Origin: Phoronis australis
Taxonomy: Eukaryota; Phoronida; Phoronidae
Direction of reading: 5' to 3'
Length of the DNA: 64,000 bases
Assembly: GCA_002633005.1 (NCBI GenBank)
Contig: NMRA01000105.1
Location: forward strand, 126,001 to 190,000
Of this stretch, positions 51,901 through 56,800 are shown piece after piece (within the stretch, counting starts at the first letter, position 1; every line of letters starts with the position of its first letter). The notes beneath the pieces were generated by a model. It was given only the letters and a program-made list of their open reading frames with translations. It did no database searches and was not told the origin of the DNA. The translations under genes were made by a program, and so were the position numbers.

Positions 51901-52642
51901 TAAAAAATACTGCATTAGCCTCATACACTAAAATCTCATCAATTAATTACACAATATGGCAGACAAATGAATTCATTTAATTTTTCTTTTTTTTTTCATA
52001 AAAGATGAGTATCACCAAATAAGCTTTTGTCAATAATACAGCCACTATTAGACAATGTTTTGAGAAATTGTGAACAGTCACGATAATAAAAGATGGTGAA
52101 TGCTGGCAATCTTTTGTCCGAAATTAGTGAGATGTCACCGCATCTTAAATTTTCCACTGGTAATGCCCTGTCGTGAATTAATAGTCCACAATTGAGCAAC
52201 GGACAAAACTGAGCAAGAATTGAGAATGTTTGGTACGATAGATTAGGAAAGTAAATGATAGATTATGCGACAATTTACAATCTTGTTCAACTCACAGACG
52301 CATGCCCATCTCTCCAGAGGACATTAAAAAGCACTTTTATACCACAAAAATATCTTAAATTCACATTTAGAAATTCACATGCAATAGCAGAAAAGAAAAA
52401 CATGGCTATCCCAAAACAAATAATTTGCACCTTACAACTATTACTTACTATTGACATGAGAGTGAGCAAGTATTGTTCAATTTTTTTGCCATGGTAATCG
52501 AACATTTTCTTGTCTGCAACCACCATGATCTCCACGTAATGTTCGTGTGAATAGGAACGCTTGGTCCGCGAGTGTGCCTTGGTCTCAGTTGCCAGAGACA
52601 CCTGTTGGCTGGTTGTGTTAATACTGAATCTTTCTCCATGGC
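15842..52642 (-). CDS. ADAMTS9: ADAMTS9/20 (GON-1) type metalloprotease, spliced gene, 5' end missing
   Basis: This is a secreted zinc metalloprotease of the GON-domain ADAMTS subfamily, which cleaves extracellular matrix proteoglycans and has a role in cell migration and secretion (family knowledge). I assembled 32 coding exons whose GT-AG borders and phases all agree. Order: propeptide end with furin-type site, catalytic domain, disintegrin-like, TSP1 repeat 1, cysteine-rich, spacer, TSP1 repeats 2-15, GON domain, stop at 15842-15844. The GON domain and 15 TSP1 repeats separate it from all other ADAMTS classes; vertebrates have two members (9 and 20) and invertebrates usually one, so the symbol is a subfamily label. 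From the furin site on, the length (about 1,660 residues) fits the mature vertebrate proteins. No signal peptide or main propeptide exon was recognised, so the model is 5' partial. The extra identical exon at 27844-28011 is excluded from the count. Confidence 0.95.
16630..17072 (-). mobile_element. MITE-like dispersed repeat, copy 2
   Basis: This is the reverse-complement relative of 2824-3244, with ends aggattttccatacataagc and gcttatctacggaaaatgtc. It lies in the intron between the last two ADAMTS coding exons. Related words (cccatgggcctatatacgaa) also appear at 42700-43080. Confidence 0.7.
17387..17491 (-). CDS. ADAMTS9: ADAMTS exon ee: GON domain, fourth part
   Basis: [20 protein letters not shown], then [15 protein letters not shown], matches the GON stretch G.FsidL.GTg......a.W...G. 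Phase 0/0, acceptor ctgtag, donor CAG|GTATGG. A neighbouring plus-strand frame of 81 codons over the same DNA is a shadow. Confidence 0.92.
18339..18430 (-). CDS. ADAMTS9: ADAMTS exon dd: GON domain, third part
   Basis: [20 protein letters not shown], then YSAAECPQ, is the conserved GON motif F......G..ipFg.aGDCySa..CPqG. It starts in phase 1 and ends in phase 0 before GTGGGA; the acceptor is tttcag. Confidence 0.93.
18575..18815. repeat. Dispersed repeat of about 240 bp, copy 1
   Basis: It starts agcaggaatcaactaaaaa and ends gttgtttttagtatct. Shares most of its length with 48083-48335 in the same orientation (cttttagcagact, gggttgtcgar, ttacagagc). Confidence 0.75.
19684..19775. repeat. Direct repeat duplicating a GON exon donor
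   Basis: attatctataatactcactt...ataatgtctagtg (19684-19720) and attatctataatactcacgt...ataatctctagtg (19740-19775) differ at a few bases. The second is the true donor of exon cc. Confidence 0.8.
19759..19898 (-). CDS. ADAMTS9: ADAMTS exon cc: GON domain, second part
   Basis: [20 protein letters not shown], then [18 protein letters not shown], matches the GON segment with CPYxG...dC.C and G.t.F.KvrlDl..l.I. It starts in phase 2 and ends in phase 1 before GTGAGT. The last 12 exon bases and the donor are repeated imperfectly 55 bases further into the intron. Confidence 0.93.
20279..20465 (-). CDS. ADAMTS9: ADAMTS exon bb: GON domain, N-terminal part
   Basis: [20 protein letters not shown], then [13 protein letters not shown] and [11 protein letters not shown], match the start of the GON domain (xCkElk...dGeY.l.i.Gk...iyC..M....P.eYl.L). 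The GON domain is found only in ADAMTS9, ADAMTS20 and GON-1. It starts in phase 1 and ends in phase 2 before GTACAT. Confidence 0.95.
21233..21368 (-). CDS. ADAMTS9: ADAMTS exon aa: last TSP1 repeat (15)
   Basis: [20 protein letters not shown], then [19 protein letters not shown], is the final TSP1 repeat. The open frame runs on, but CACT|GTGAGT is a strong donor in phase 1, and the next exon starts with GT, restoring the last Cys codon. I therefore end the exon at 21233. Confidence 0.9.
21369..23789. other. ADAMTS intron between exons z and aa
   Basis: It holds the MITE at 22345-22557 and otherwise nothing recognised. A minus-strand frame of 128 codons at 22518-22904 has no TSP1 cysteine pattern and no family resemblance. 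Confidence 0.5.
22345..22557. mobile_element. MITE with TIR ttaaagctgcattttgcc
   Basis: The left end ttaaagctgcattttgcc is mirrored by ggcaaaatatagctttaa. The inside phrase caagtcgcaggcagtgcgta is shared with 53155-53402. A T12 run follows the left end. Confidence 0.65.
23790..23981 (-). CDS. ADAMTS9: ADAMTS exon z: TSP1-14 and start of TSP1-15
   Basis: [20 protein letters not shown], an insert ([15 protein letters not shown]), and [12 protein letters not shown] make TSP1-14, about 8 residues longer than its neighbours. FWRIGEWRQ opens TSP1-15. Phase 0/0, acceptor atgcag, donor CAG|GTAACT. Confidence 0.93.
24546..24716 (-). CDS. ADAMTS9: ADAMTS exon y: TSP1-13 and start of TSP1-14
   Basis: [20 protein letters not shown], then [19 protein letters not shown], is TSP1-13, lysine-rich in its second half. 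MWRPGNWTR opens TSP1-14. Phase 0/0, acceptor catcag, donor AGA|GTAAGT. Confidence 0.92.
24717..26944. other. ADAMTS intron between exons x and y
   Basis: No exon was recognised. Two plus-strand frames of 77-84 codons near 25804 and 26068 lack any family resemblance. The intron continues through the minisatellite and duplicated segment. Confidence 0.5.
26945..27465. repeat. 54-bp minisatellite, block 1 (about 9-10 copies)
   Basis: Unit ggcttattagggttgatagg, then ttggcttgtcatcacaggac and aatatatgtgtcga, 54 bases. Because 54 is divisible by 3, several frames stay open on both strands and give 18-residue repeat proteins; these are artefacts, since the block is intronic. Confidence 0.93.
27844..28011 (-). 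CDS. ADAMTS9: Identical second copy of the TSP1-12 exon (duplication or assembly artefact)
   Basis: The 168 bases appear identical to 28782-28949, with the same acceptor and donor. The exon is phase 0/0, so splicing it in would add a 16th TSP1 repeat without breaking the frame. Intron on both sides is duplicated as well (27441-28042 equals 28379-28980). The copy ends at an ambiguous base, n at 28043, where the sequence jumps into the 54-bp minisatellite. Without it the protein has 15 TSP1 repeats, the vertebrate number, so I think a misassembly or merged haplotypes more likely than a real extra exon. Confidence 0.5.
28044..28402. repeat. 54-bp minisatellite, block 2 (about 6-7 copies)
   Basis: Same unit as 26945-27465. 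It begins abruptly after the ambiguous base at 28043 and leads into the second copy of the exon-bearing segment. Confidence 0.93.
28782..28949 (-). CDS. ADAMTS9: ADAMTS exon x: TSP1-12 and start of TSP1-13 (copy 1)
   Basis: [20 protein letters not shown], then [19 protein letters not shown], is TSP1-12, and IWKVDKWTK opens TSP1-13. Phase 0/0, acceptor ccccacag, donor AAG|GTAATG. An apparently identical copy of this exon lies 938 bases away at 27844-28011. This copy is joined to unique flanking intron on its upstream side. Confidence 0.92.
29584..29748 (-). CDS. ADAMTS9: ADAMTS exon w: TSP1-11 and start of TSP1-12
   Basis: [20 protein letters not shown], then [19 protein letters not shown], is TSP1-11 with an unusually arginine-rich second half. 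QWVAGEWSQ opens TSP1-12. Phase 0/0. The acceptor is caaag, slightly off the usual cag. Confidence 0.93.
30637..30813 (-). CDS. ADAMTS9: ADAMTS exon v: TSP1-10 and start of TSP1-11
   Basis: [20 protein letters not shown], then [19 protein letters not shown], is TSP1-10, with CTASCG in place of CSxx[11 protein letters not shown] opens TSP1-11. Phase 0/0, acceptor attgcag, donor AAG|GTATGC. Confidence 0.93.
31442..31594 (-). CDS. ADAMTS9: ADAMTS exon u: TSP1-9 and start of TSP1-10
   Basis: [19 protein letters not shown], then [18 protein letters not shown], is TSP1-9; VWSFGEWGQ opens TSP1-10. Phase 0/0, acceptor ctgccag, donor CAG|GTGGGT. Confidence 0.94.
32665..32886 (-). CDS. ADAMTS9: ADAMTS exon t: TSP1-8, linker, start of TSP1-9
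   Basis: [20 protein letters not shown], then [14 protein letters not shown] and LKPCA, is TSP1-8. A linker of about 20 residues ([19 protein letters not shown]) separates it from RWRTGPWGS. Phase 0/0, donor TCG|GTAAGT. Confidence 0.93.
33141..33375. mobile_element. Large foldback element between TSP1 exons s and t
   Basis: Two arms of about 110 bases meet at aaccgaccggtt near 33260. The inner arms, gttattatcattctggccaa and ttggcgagaatgatattaac, are nearly perfect, and the similarity extends outward to the words aacttgagcc and actcaagtatt. The open frames on both strands here are mirror images of each other. Confidence 0.8.
33526..33693 (-). CDS. ADAMTS9: ADAMTS exon s: TSP1-7 and start of TSP1-8
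   Basis: [20 protein letters not shown], then [18 protein letters not shown], is a complete TSP1 unit, and KWRVGDWSQ opens the next. Phase 0/0, donor GTGAGT. A large foldback element (33141-33375) fills part of the following intron. Confidence 0.93.
33735..33911 (+). mobile_element. tRNA-like SINE, fourth family, copy 2
   Basis: gggttcgagtcccactgggt (B box) and aaaatggttccaggtgatca about 100 bases further are shared with 7640-7812. It lies antisense in the intron between TSP1-6 and TSP1-7 exons. Confidence 0.6.
34385..34639 (-). CDS. ADAMTS9: ADAMTS exon r: TSP1-6, Thr/Pro/Val linker, start of TSP1-7
   Basis: [17 protein letters not shown], then CLNNPCP, is TSP1-6; its first Ser/Thr motif reads CGTTCG. 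After PCP comes a low-complexity linker of about 30 residues rich in Thr, Pro and Val ([18 protein letters not shown]), probably O-glycosylated, before QWRTGGWTP opens TSP1-7. It is the longest exon of the TSP array. A Pro/Ser/Thr-rich linker within the array also exists in vertebrate members. Confidence 0.93.
34930..35091 (-). CDS. ADAMTS9: ADAMTS exon q: TSP1-5 and start of TSP1-6
   Basis: [20 protein letters not shown], then [19 protein letters not shown], gives a full set of six TSP1 cysteines and a consensus O-fucose motif. SWRTGDWSK opens the next repeat. Phase 0/0, acceptor tttgcag, donor GTAAGG. Confidence 0.94.
35389..35547 (-). CDS. ADAMTS9: ADAMTS exon p: TSP1-4 and start of TSP1-5
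   Basis: From here on, exons are phase 0/0 and start at the first Cys of a TSP1 repeat: [17 protein letters not shown], then [17 protein letters not shown]. The CSxTCG motif is CPVTCG here. WKKDGWSE opens TSP1-5. The acceptor is cttttag and the donor GTAAGC. Confidence 0.93.
35990..36350. repeat. Decayed 157-bp tandem array overlapping a TSP1 exon end
   Basis: ggacac words at 36017, 36175 and 36332, and gtcacttac-type words at about 36064/36220 and 36134/36291, recur at 156-158 bases. The last unit is the 3' half of exon o with its donor. Identity between units is roughly 70-75% by eye. Confidence 0.7.
36300..36507 (-). CDS. ADAMTS9: ADAMTS exon o: TSP1-3 and start of TSP1-4
   Basis: [20 protein letters not shown], then RQRVLCVK, a basic insert, and [17 protein letters not shown] make TSP1-3, whose Trp is degenerate compared with its neighbours. 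[10 protein letters not shown] begins TSP1-4. The 3' half of this exon with its donor (TCG|GTAAGT) is the last unit of a decayed 157-bp tandem array in the following intron. Confidence 0.92.
37663..37789 (-). CDS. ADAMTS9: ADAMTS exon n: TSP1-2, rest
   Basis: Read in the frame set by the preceding phase 1 donor, this gives [13 protein letters not shown], then [15 protein letters not shown] and NTECSI, the second half of a TSP1 repeat (RxxxC...C...P....C....C). The longest open frame over this stretch is a different one and is spurious. It ends in phase 2 before GTAATT. Confidence 0.9.
38133..38304 (-). CDS. ADAMTS9: ADAMTS exon m: end of spacer and start of TSP1-2
   Basis: [18 protein letters not shown] is the last spacer strand (NPgi.Y.y.ip). 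A basic linker follows, then TSP1-2 begins [19 protein letters not shown]. The donor is G|GTACAG, weaker than others in this gene; it ends in phase 1. Confidence 0.9.
38410..38506 (-). mobile_element. Partial copy of the SINE at 49428-49569
   Basis: It shares gcatgccacctgttagcc, the ataagtctgaa body and the end of a degenerate B box (gggactcgcaa). The A box region is missing. Confidence 0.6.
38791..38972 (-). CDS. ADAMTS9: ADAMTS exon l: spacer domain core
   Basis: [20 protein letters not shown], the stretch [16 protein letters not shown] and LTDRLVVM match the beta-rich core of the spacer (YxLNG, tpl.Y.Gs, E.l...GPl.e.l.v.v). It starts in phase 1 and ends in phase 0 before GTGAGT. Confidence 0.92.
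39139..39266. mobile_element. Foldback MITE in an ADAMTS intron
   Basis: Arms of about 52 bases: the left contains ggtctgatattacgtgccca and tttgagaaccagttt, mirrored on the right by aaactagttctcaaaattcg and cttatatcagacta. It ends 50 bases from the spacer exon at 39318. Confidence 0.75.
39318..39413 (-). CDS. ADAMTS9: ADAMTS exon k: spacer domain
   Basis: [20 protein letters not shown] is the conserved first strand pair of the ADAMTS spacer (V..iP.GA..I.I.e), followed by KEDDNYL. Phase 1 on both sides. A foldback element lies just inside the intron before it in plus-strand order (39139-39266). Confidence 0.93.
39788..39900 (+). mobile_element. tRNA-like SINE, third family
   Basis: ctccgtggtgtaatgtttaa resembles a degenerate A box and gggttcaaatcctgcctc is a good B box, followed by a tail with ccgtgctcgttcttctaaga, a phrase also seen around 21000. 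Confidence 0.5.
40063..40140 (+). mobile_element. Partial SINE copy, plus orientation
   Basis: gagttccagtcaaggcagaa is a degenerate B box region, followed by the body ttttcattaggtcatgtgat and tail gtggcgtgcagacc of the 49428 family. Confidence 0.55.
40748..40868 (-). CDS. ADAMTS9: ADAMTS exon j: end of cysteine-rich domain, start of spacer
   Basis: [20 protein letters not shown] with GGDNSSC is the signature at the end of the ADAMTS cysteine-rich domain (GCDxxLGS...[13 protein letters not shown]). It continues into the spacer as RLVEGSFN. It ends in phase 1 before GTAATT. Confidence 0.95.
40890..41090. repeat. Imperfect 94-bp tandem repeat, two units
   Basis: gaaatgatgtgtcacataa at about 40914 recurs as gaaatgacgtgtcacataa at about 41008, with aatgacaggt...aaccagtg following in both. 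Intronic. Confidence 0.65.
41385..41521 (-). CDS. ADAMTS9: ADAMTS exon i: cysteine-rich domain
   Basis: This encodes [28 protein letters not shown] and NICVNGVCR, which match the conserved Cys-rich segment (xDRCKLxC, VxDGTxC, VCVxGxC). It starts in phase 1 and ends in phase 0. The acceptor is attccag and the donor GTAAGA. Confidence 0.94.
41840..41974 (-). mobile_element. tRNA-like SINE, second family
   Basis: The minus strand reads GGAGACAGAGTGGCTTAGTG (A box TGGCTTAGTGG) and GAGTTCAAATCCCGGCC (B box) with about the right tRNA spacing, then a non-tRNA tail. The acceptor stem does not pair, so it is not a working tRNA gene. It lies within an ADAMTS intron. Confidence 0.65.
42168..42349 (-). 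CDS. ADAMTS9: ADAMTS exon h: end of TSP1-1 and start of cysteine-rich domain
   Basis: [20 protein letters not shown] finishes TSP1 repeat 1. [19 protein letters not shown] is the typical ADAMTS entry into the cysteine-rich domain, and WVPKYAG follows. It ends with one base of a split Val codon before GTAGGT. Confidence 0.93.
43655..43800 (-). CDS. ADAMTS9: ADAMTS exon g: first (central) TSP1 repeat
   Basis: [10 protein letters not shown] ends the disintegrin-like domain. The TSP1 repeat begins [20 protein letters not shown], with two overlapping WxxW motifs (C-mannosylation sites in this family) and the CSxxCG O-fucose-type motif. The exon ends at CNNP with a split Pro codon. The acceptor is tgtttcag and the donor GTAAGT. 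Confidence 0.94.
43801..45762. other. ADAMTS intron between exons f and g
   Basis: Nothing is recognised except the alternating purine-pyrimidine tract at its upstream end. Confidence 0.5.
45365..45750. repeat. Alternating purine-pyrimidine tract (TA/TG/CA-rich)
   Basis: Long runs such as acatgcacatatatgcacgt and gcatatgtacgcatatgcat dominate, with two partly repeated halves. It sits in the intron right after exon f. Confidence 0.75.
45763..45858 (-). CDS. ADAMTS9: ADAMTS exon f: disintegrin-like domain, second part
   Basis: A short phase 0/0 exon encoding [20 protein letters not shown] and [11 protein letters not shown]. The pattern C-x3-LWC and the motif ADGTKCG are hallmarks of ADAMTS disintegrin-like domains. 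The donor is GTAATG. Just inside the next intron begins a long stretch of alternating purine and pyrimidine. Confidence 0.94.
46881..47037 (-). CDS. ADAMTS9: ADAMTS exon e: disintegrin-like domain, first part
   Basis: [13 protein letters not shown] marks the switch from the catalytic to the disintegrin-like domain. It is followed by [18 protein letters not shown], the conserved LPG-type start of the domain, where Cys spacing is kept. The phase 2 start and phase 0 end fit the neighbours, and the donor is GTAAGT. Confidence 0.94.
47820..47972 (-). CDS. ADAMTS9: ADAMTS exon d: third zinc histidine and Met-turn
   Basis: The exon starts FNLPHDD, which completes HExxHxxGxxH-type geometry as HELGHMFNLPHD: the third zinc histidine and following aspartate are intact, so the enzyme looks catalytically competent. 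VMSPTLDF is the Met-turn, and [15 protein letters not shown] is the end of the catalytic domain. The acceptor tract is a run of CT dinucleotides ending in ag. It ends in phase 2 before GTGAGT. Confidence 0.95.
48083..48335. repeat. Dispersed repeat of about 250 bp, copy 2
   Basis: Relative of 18575-18815, also in an ADAMTS intron. A neighbouring phrase at 48520-48600 (tttgttattgctcg...tcattttatgcgct) has relatives at 56955-57060 and 54905-55000. Confidence 0.7.
49217..49363 (-). CDS. ADAMTS9: ADAMTS exon c: metalloprotease with first half of the zinc site
   Basis: This encodes [14 protein letters not shown], the disulphide-bonded loop near the active site, then [27 protein letters not shown] holds the catalytic glutamate and the first two zinc-binding histidines. 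Its first base completes a Lys codon begun in exon b, and it ends in phase 2 (AT, completed to Met by the next exon). The acceptor is ttgcag and the donor GTAAGA. Confidence 0.95.
49364..51043. other. ADAMTS intron between exons b and c
   Basis: Contains the SINE at 49428-49569; nothing else is recognised. Confidence 0.5.
49428..49569 (-). mobile_element. tRNA-derived SINE with intact A and B boxes
   Basis: On the minus strand, the head reads TGGCTCAGTGG (A box) and, 30 bases on, GGTTCGAGTCC (B box), followed by a conserved body that ends in a word like gtggcatgcagaccac. Partial relatives lie at 38410-38506 (minus), 40063-40140 (plus) and 15112-15188. It sits in the ADAMTS intron just before the exon with HELGH in plus-strand order. 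Confidence 0.8.
51044..51252 (-). CDS. ADAMTS9: ADAMTS exon b: metalloprotease domain, N-terminal half
   Basis: The exon runs from [17 protein letters not shown] to HHDAAVLLT and joins the previous exon in phase 0. The segments [12 protein letters not shown] and DFCEWQ match the conserved beta strand and the Cys-containing helix of ADAMTS catalytic domains, and HHDAAVLLT is the family strand that comes before the Cys-rich loop. Acceptor ttttcag and donor GTAAGG are clear. It ends in phase 2. Confidence 0.94.
51365..51800. mobile_element. Non-autonomous element with about 85-bp terminal inverted repeats
   Basis: The left arm ccagttgcatgaaacagtcc...agggactcaactaag is mirrored on the right by cttagttgagtccctaattg...gtttcatgcaaccggcactgg. 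The 250-base centre is AT-rich. It lies in the intron between the first two recognised ADAMTS exons. Confidence 0.75.
52449..52642 (-). CDS. ADAMTS9: ADAMTS exon a: end of propeptide, furin site, start of catalytic domain
   Basis: The exon starts after a T-rich acceptor (tttttgtag) with two bases of a split codon and ends before GTAAGT in phase 0. About 29 residues of propeptide end in the dibasic R-T-K-R, the expected proprotein-convertase site. After it comes the conserved start of the ADAMTS catalytic domain, [18 protein letters not shown], then a helix ending LTLMSI. It is the most 5' exon I can support; a phase 1 exon must precede it. Confidence 0.93.
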
Positions 52643-53154
52643 CTACAAAAACAAATACATTGACTTCATTTATAAAAAACACTATTTTTTAAAATATGAT
52701 GACAATTCATGACAATTTTACATACAAGCAAACAGCTTTGATCTTGAGAGACAAAAGTGCAATGCATCATAACTGTCCCAGACAGAGTGCAACATATGGT
52801 CAGAATATAAAAATGTGAAATGAACCTGAATTTGATGATTTAGTTTGACAAAGATAGAATGCTTATATGATTTGTTTGAACCTCTTGATTTCCTGAAGAG
52901 TGATCTCAAATAAATAAACAATGCAGGATGTTGGAATAATTACTTCAAGGAACAGTACATATGGATCACATATAGTGAAAGGTGTATAGGAAACCTGGGA
53001 GTAATACAGCATTATCTCCCCTTGATGAAGCAAACAGTGAAGGTTGAAGGGGCATTTCGCCCCTGCTTGGCTGTCAATGATGAATTCTTAAAAACATTAC
53101 TGGTAATGCAATGATTGAATGAGCATAATCTTGAATCCTGAATTGTTACTGAAT

Positions 53155-53402
53155 GAGCCGCAAATTCAAGTCACAGGCAATGCGTACACGTGCCATTTTT
53201 GAATTCGCAATTTAAGGGTTGGCCAAGCCTAATAAACCCTGAAACATTTTCTTAAACAGTCACTGATGGTTTTGTGATTATTGCTAGTGACAGAAAGAGA
53301 ATTCCATCACAGTCCGGACTATTACGAGATTGAATACTTGAGAGGAGAAGGCCTAATTCAATTTTCATTCTTTAAACAGCTATGGGGCAAAATGCAGCTT
53401 CA
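53155..53402. mobile_element. MITE, relative of 22345-22557
   Basis: It shares caagtcacaggcaatgcgta, caattttcattctttaa and the end word ggcaaaatgcagctt. A third, more distant relative (ttgcaatttcagggttggct) is at 10850-11035. The 38-bp minisatellite starts at its right edge. Confidence 0.6.
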
Positions 53403-53406
53403 ACAT

Positions 53407-53826
53407 ACACCCTCATACACTTAAGAACCCACGGCTTACACGTGACACCCTCATACACTTAAGAACCCACGGCTTACACGTGACACCCTCATACACTTAA
53501 GAACCCACGGCTTACACGTGACACCCTCATACACTTAAGAACCCACAGCCGACACCTGACACCTTCATACACTTAAGAACCCATGGCCTACACCTGACAC
53601 CTTCATACACTTAAGAACCCATGCCCTACACCAGATACCTTCATACACTTAAGAACCAACGGCCTACACCAGACACCTTCATACACTTAAGAACCCACGG
53701 TTTACAACAGACACCTTCATACACTTAAGAACCCACGGCCTACACCTGACACCTTCGTACACTTAAGAACCCATGGCCTACACCTGACACCTTCATACAC
53801 TTAAGAACCCATGGCCTACACCAGAC
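53407..53826. repeat. 38-bp minisatellite, 11 copies
   Basis: Unit acaccytcatacacttaaga plus acccacggcytacacgtg, 38 bases. The first three copies are identical; the rest differ at a few positions, mainly caccag/cacctg endings and ccttcat for ccctcat. Confidence 0.92.
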
Positions 53827-56800
53827 ACAAGCAGGTTAAAGGCATACTTTTTTACAAATGTTCTACAAACTACCATAGGATGTCCAATGAGGCATGTCAG
53901 CATCAGGTAATACATTTGAATACCTAATGTCTATAGCAGACAAGTGTAAAATCGGTAGTATAGATTCAGCCACTGAATTGTTGTGCCAACTACTATGGCA
54001 TTGTAGAGCAAAAAAGTTGACACAAAATATATTTCATCTACAATGGCGATTACATTTTTGGGATGGGTAGCAAAAATAACAATTGAGTGTGAATTACATG
54101 AACTTAATTTGCAGTTATTACCCATGCGACCGCTACCTGCCGCCAGCGAAGGCAACAAATTCGTTGGACAATTGGTCAATGGTAATATGGCCAATTAGAC
54201 TATGATCAAAGATGTCAGTTACGTTGACCTTACTGAACCTAAGCACGATTTTTGTCATTTAGGTTTACGGGAAATAAGCTAGATTCTTGCCTGATCACTA
54301 GATGGAGCCATGGTCCCATGTTCCCTGGGCTTTATCAGTCTTTTGGAGGCCGTGTGGACGCTATTTAAACTAGTGCAACTTGCCCCACTTGTGACAACAT
54401 ACTCGACCTTATTGAGGTAGAGTAACTTGTTCTAGAATAATTTGCGCTACTTATAATTCCTTTGAGGCCGCAAACCTGGGGCAAGGCGGAAGTAAGCTGC
54501 GATAACACACAGACGTCTGCGTTTTCTTTTGCACACTGTGCTAAAATTTGGTGTTCATTGTCATGCACAGGGCAACAACTTCCGCTTTACCCTAGTTATG
54601 GGATATCTGAATGTGGACACTCCACTCAGAAGTTGAGGGCGGGCCCTATGGAAAGCAGTGAGAACCACCCTCATCGTAAATATTACAATGATTAATAAAT
54701 AAAGTTACACTAGTGCAAGTTATTCCAAGGTAGGCGGTGTGTGGACGGGAATTAACACGCATGTGCGTTGCTATCATTTTGTCAAAGTCATAAACACAAT
54801 TTGAAGCTGCTACAAACACACACTCCGTCTAAGAAATTAATTAATTGATGCAACTTACAGCAATGACAAAACTGGTCTTATCTTCCTCAACTCAAAAGAA
54901 GACTGGTCTCGGGGTTTGGAAAGACTGACAGTTGTATGGCTGAGATCTGGCACTACGGTTGGCTTGTCATGAGCGTGTCATTTTATGCACTGAGCACTGC
55001 ACCCTCTTAAGCATTAACAAACTGCCAGTTTTTCCTAACCCAAAATTTGCCATTTAATGGAGATAGAAAAACTTGAGACCAAATTCCTCACAGTAAGTGG
55101 TTTAAATAAATAGTTAGCTTTTTGATGGAATGCAGGGGTTTATAGTACATTACAAACATCTCCTGTTTAGTGAGTACTGTAGACTGAGCAGTTTTCAAAA
55201 GCAGATACCAATCTGATCTATAATTAAGGGCTCTGGCTGCACACAAAAAGAACTTAGATCGACTGTAATGATAGGGAGTGTACCTAGTGCATAGTGGTTG
55301 TTGTAGTTATCTAGTGACAAAGGTACAGCATGCCTGTAGAGCATACAGTTTGTAATGAGTTTATATAGCTCAGAATCCCAAAGCTTAGAAATAATTATAT
55401 TCCTGGCCACACAGAACCAAGCAAATTGGTCAAGACTGAATAATGAAACACTTAATATAATGTGACACAAGAGGTTGGAATCCTGACAAGCAAGACTGAG
55501 TCACCAAATTAATACAACCACAGACACTAGTGTGCAGGTAAAACCTCTTCCTATGCAGCATAGAAATGACATCACTGCAAGAAAATGCGTAAAACTCCTC
55601 GAGGTAAACTATTGGTTTGAATGAAGACAACTTTTCTAAAATGTAGCGATATCATGTTTCGTTAGTAAAACATCCACAAGTTTTCGTCTTCATTCAAACT
55701 TTATCCTGTTAGTCAATACGAGATCTTTCAGTAACCTCTTAGTTACACTACATCTCTCCCCTTCAGACGAATTACTAAAAACAAGCTAACTTTTATATCA
55801 TACATCTTTCGCAAAAACGAGAATCAGGAAATTTTCCTCAAATCTAGGCTTGGGGTCTTCCAAGCCAGGGGAAACCAAATAGCTACAAAAACAGTAGTGC
55901 TTATACCAGCTATTTACAGTAACTGCTAAAGCAAACAAAATTTTGGATATGTTGTCAAACTGTAACAAAACCCACAATGCATTTGCAAGGTCGCGCACTT
56001 AGCAAGTGCATTTTAGTATCTTTCATTGAACATGATGTGGGATTATGAGGAAATGGACTCTTGGGTATTCTACAAAGAGAGACCACAAAGTTATCAATTA
56101 AATCCTTTAGGATGATAAGTCCCTGATAGTAACCATAAATTGTGGTCATCAGTCTCTTACCCATCTGTCAAGGGCAGGAAGGAAGCCAAAAGAACAAATA
56201 AACTGTGGGTTCATAATCACAATCAGATATCTGAACCTTAATCTGCAACAGAGGTAGAGGGCGCCGGTAGCAAGCAGTCCTCAATGTGTGCAACACAGGT
56301 GGGAACAGGAATTTTTTTCATGAAAATCGATTTAAAAGACTGAATTAAGAATTTTTTGCATAACTAAAAAAGTATCTGGGAAATCATAGCTGCTACTTAC
56401 TGAGATAAATTTGCATAAATTATTTCTAGCTTGTGATGTGCCAATACATGGCTAAATCTTAATTCATTATACCAAATTACGCCGCAAGTCACTTTTCATG
56501 AAACAAACCCCAGGAATCCTGATTTATTTAGGGATAAACATATACATATAGGGAATGTAAAGCACTGACTGGCCACCGAGAAATTCTAAACACTGGCCAC
56601 TGATATCTGTACAAGATTTCATCAGGAATTTATTGAAAGCAGCTTGGATATTCAAGAGATTACAGTTATTTAAATTAAAGATAGCTAAAGTTCAATTTTA
56701 CAAATGGAGTCATGATTAACCAATGTGATTTTCCAATCACAAACATAGGCTTTGAAAGTATAAGAATTTCAGCTTAAAATGTTGGCAGTTACGTGAAAGG

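Noticed and set aside
53407-53826. Possible CRISPR array (regular 38-bp units)
   Set aside because: The units are contiguous with no variable spacers, and the DNA is eukaryotic.
56160-56243. Possible propeptide exon with acceptor ctgttgcag and donor TGG|GTAAGA on the minus strand
   Set aside because: It ends in phase 0, but the next known exon needs phase 1, and the translation has no prodomain similarity.
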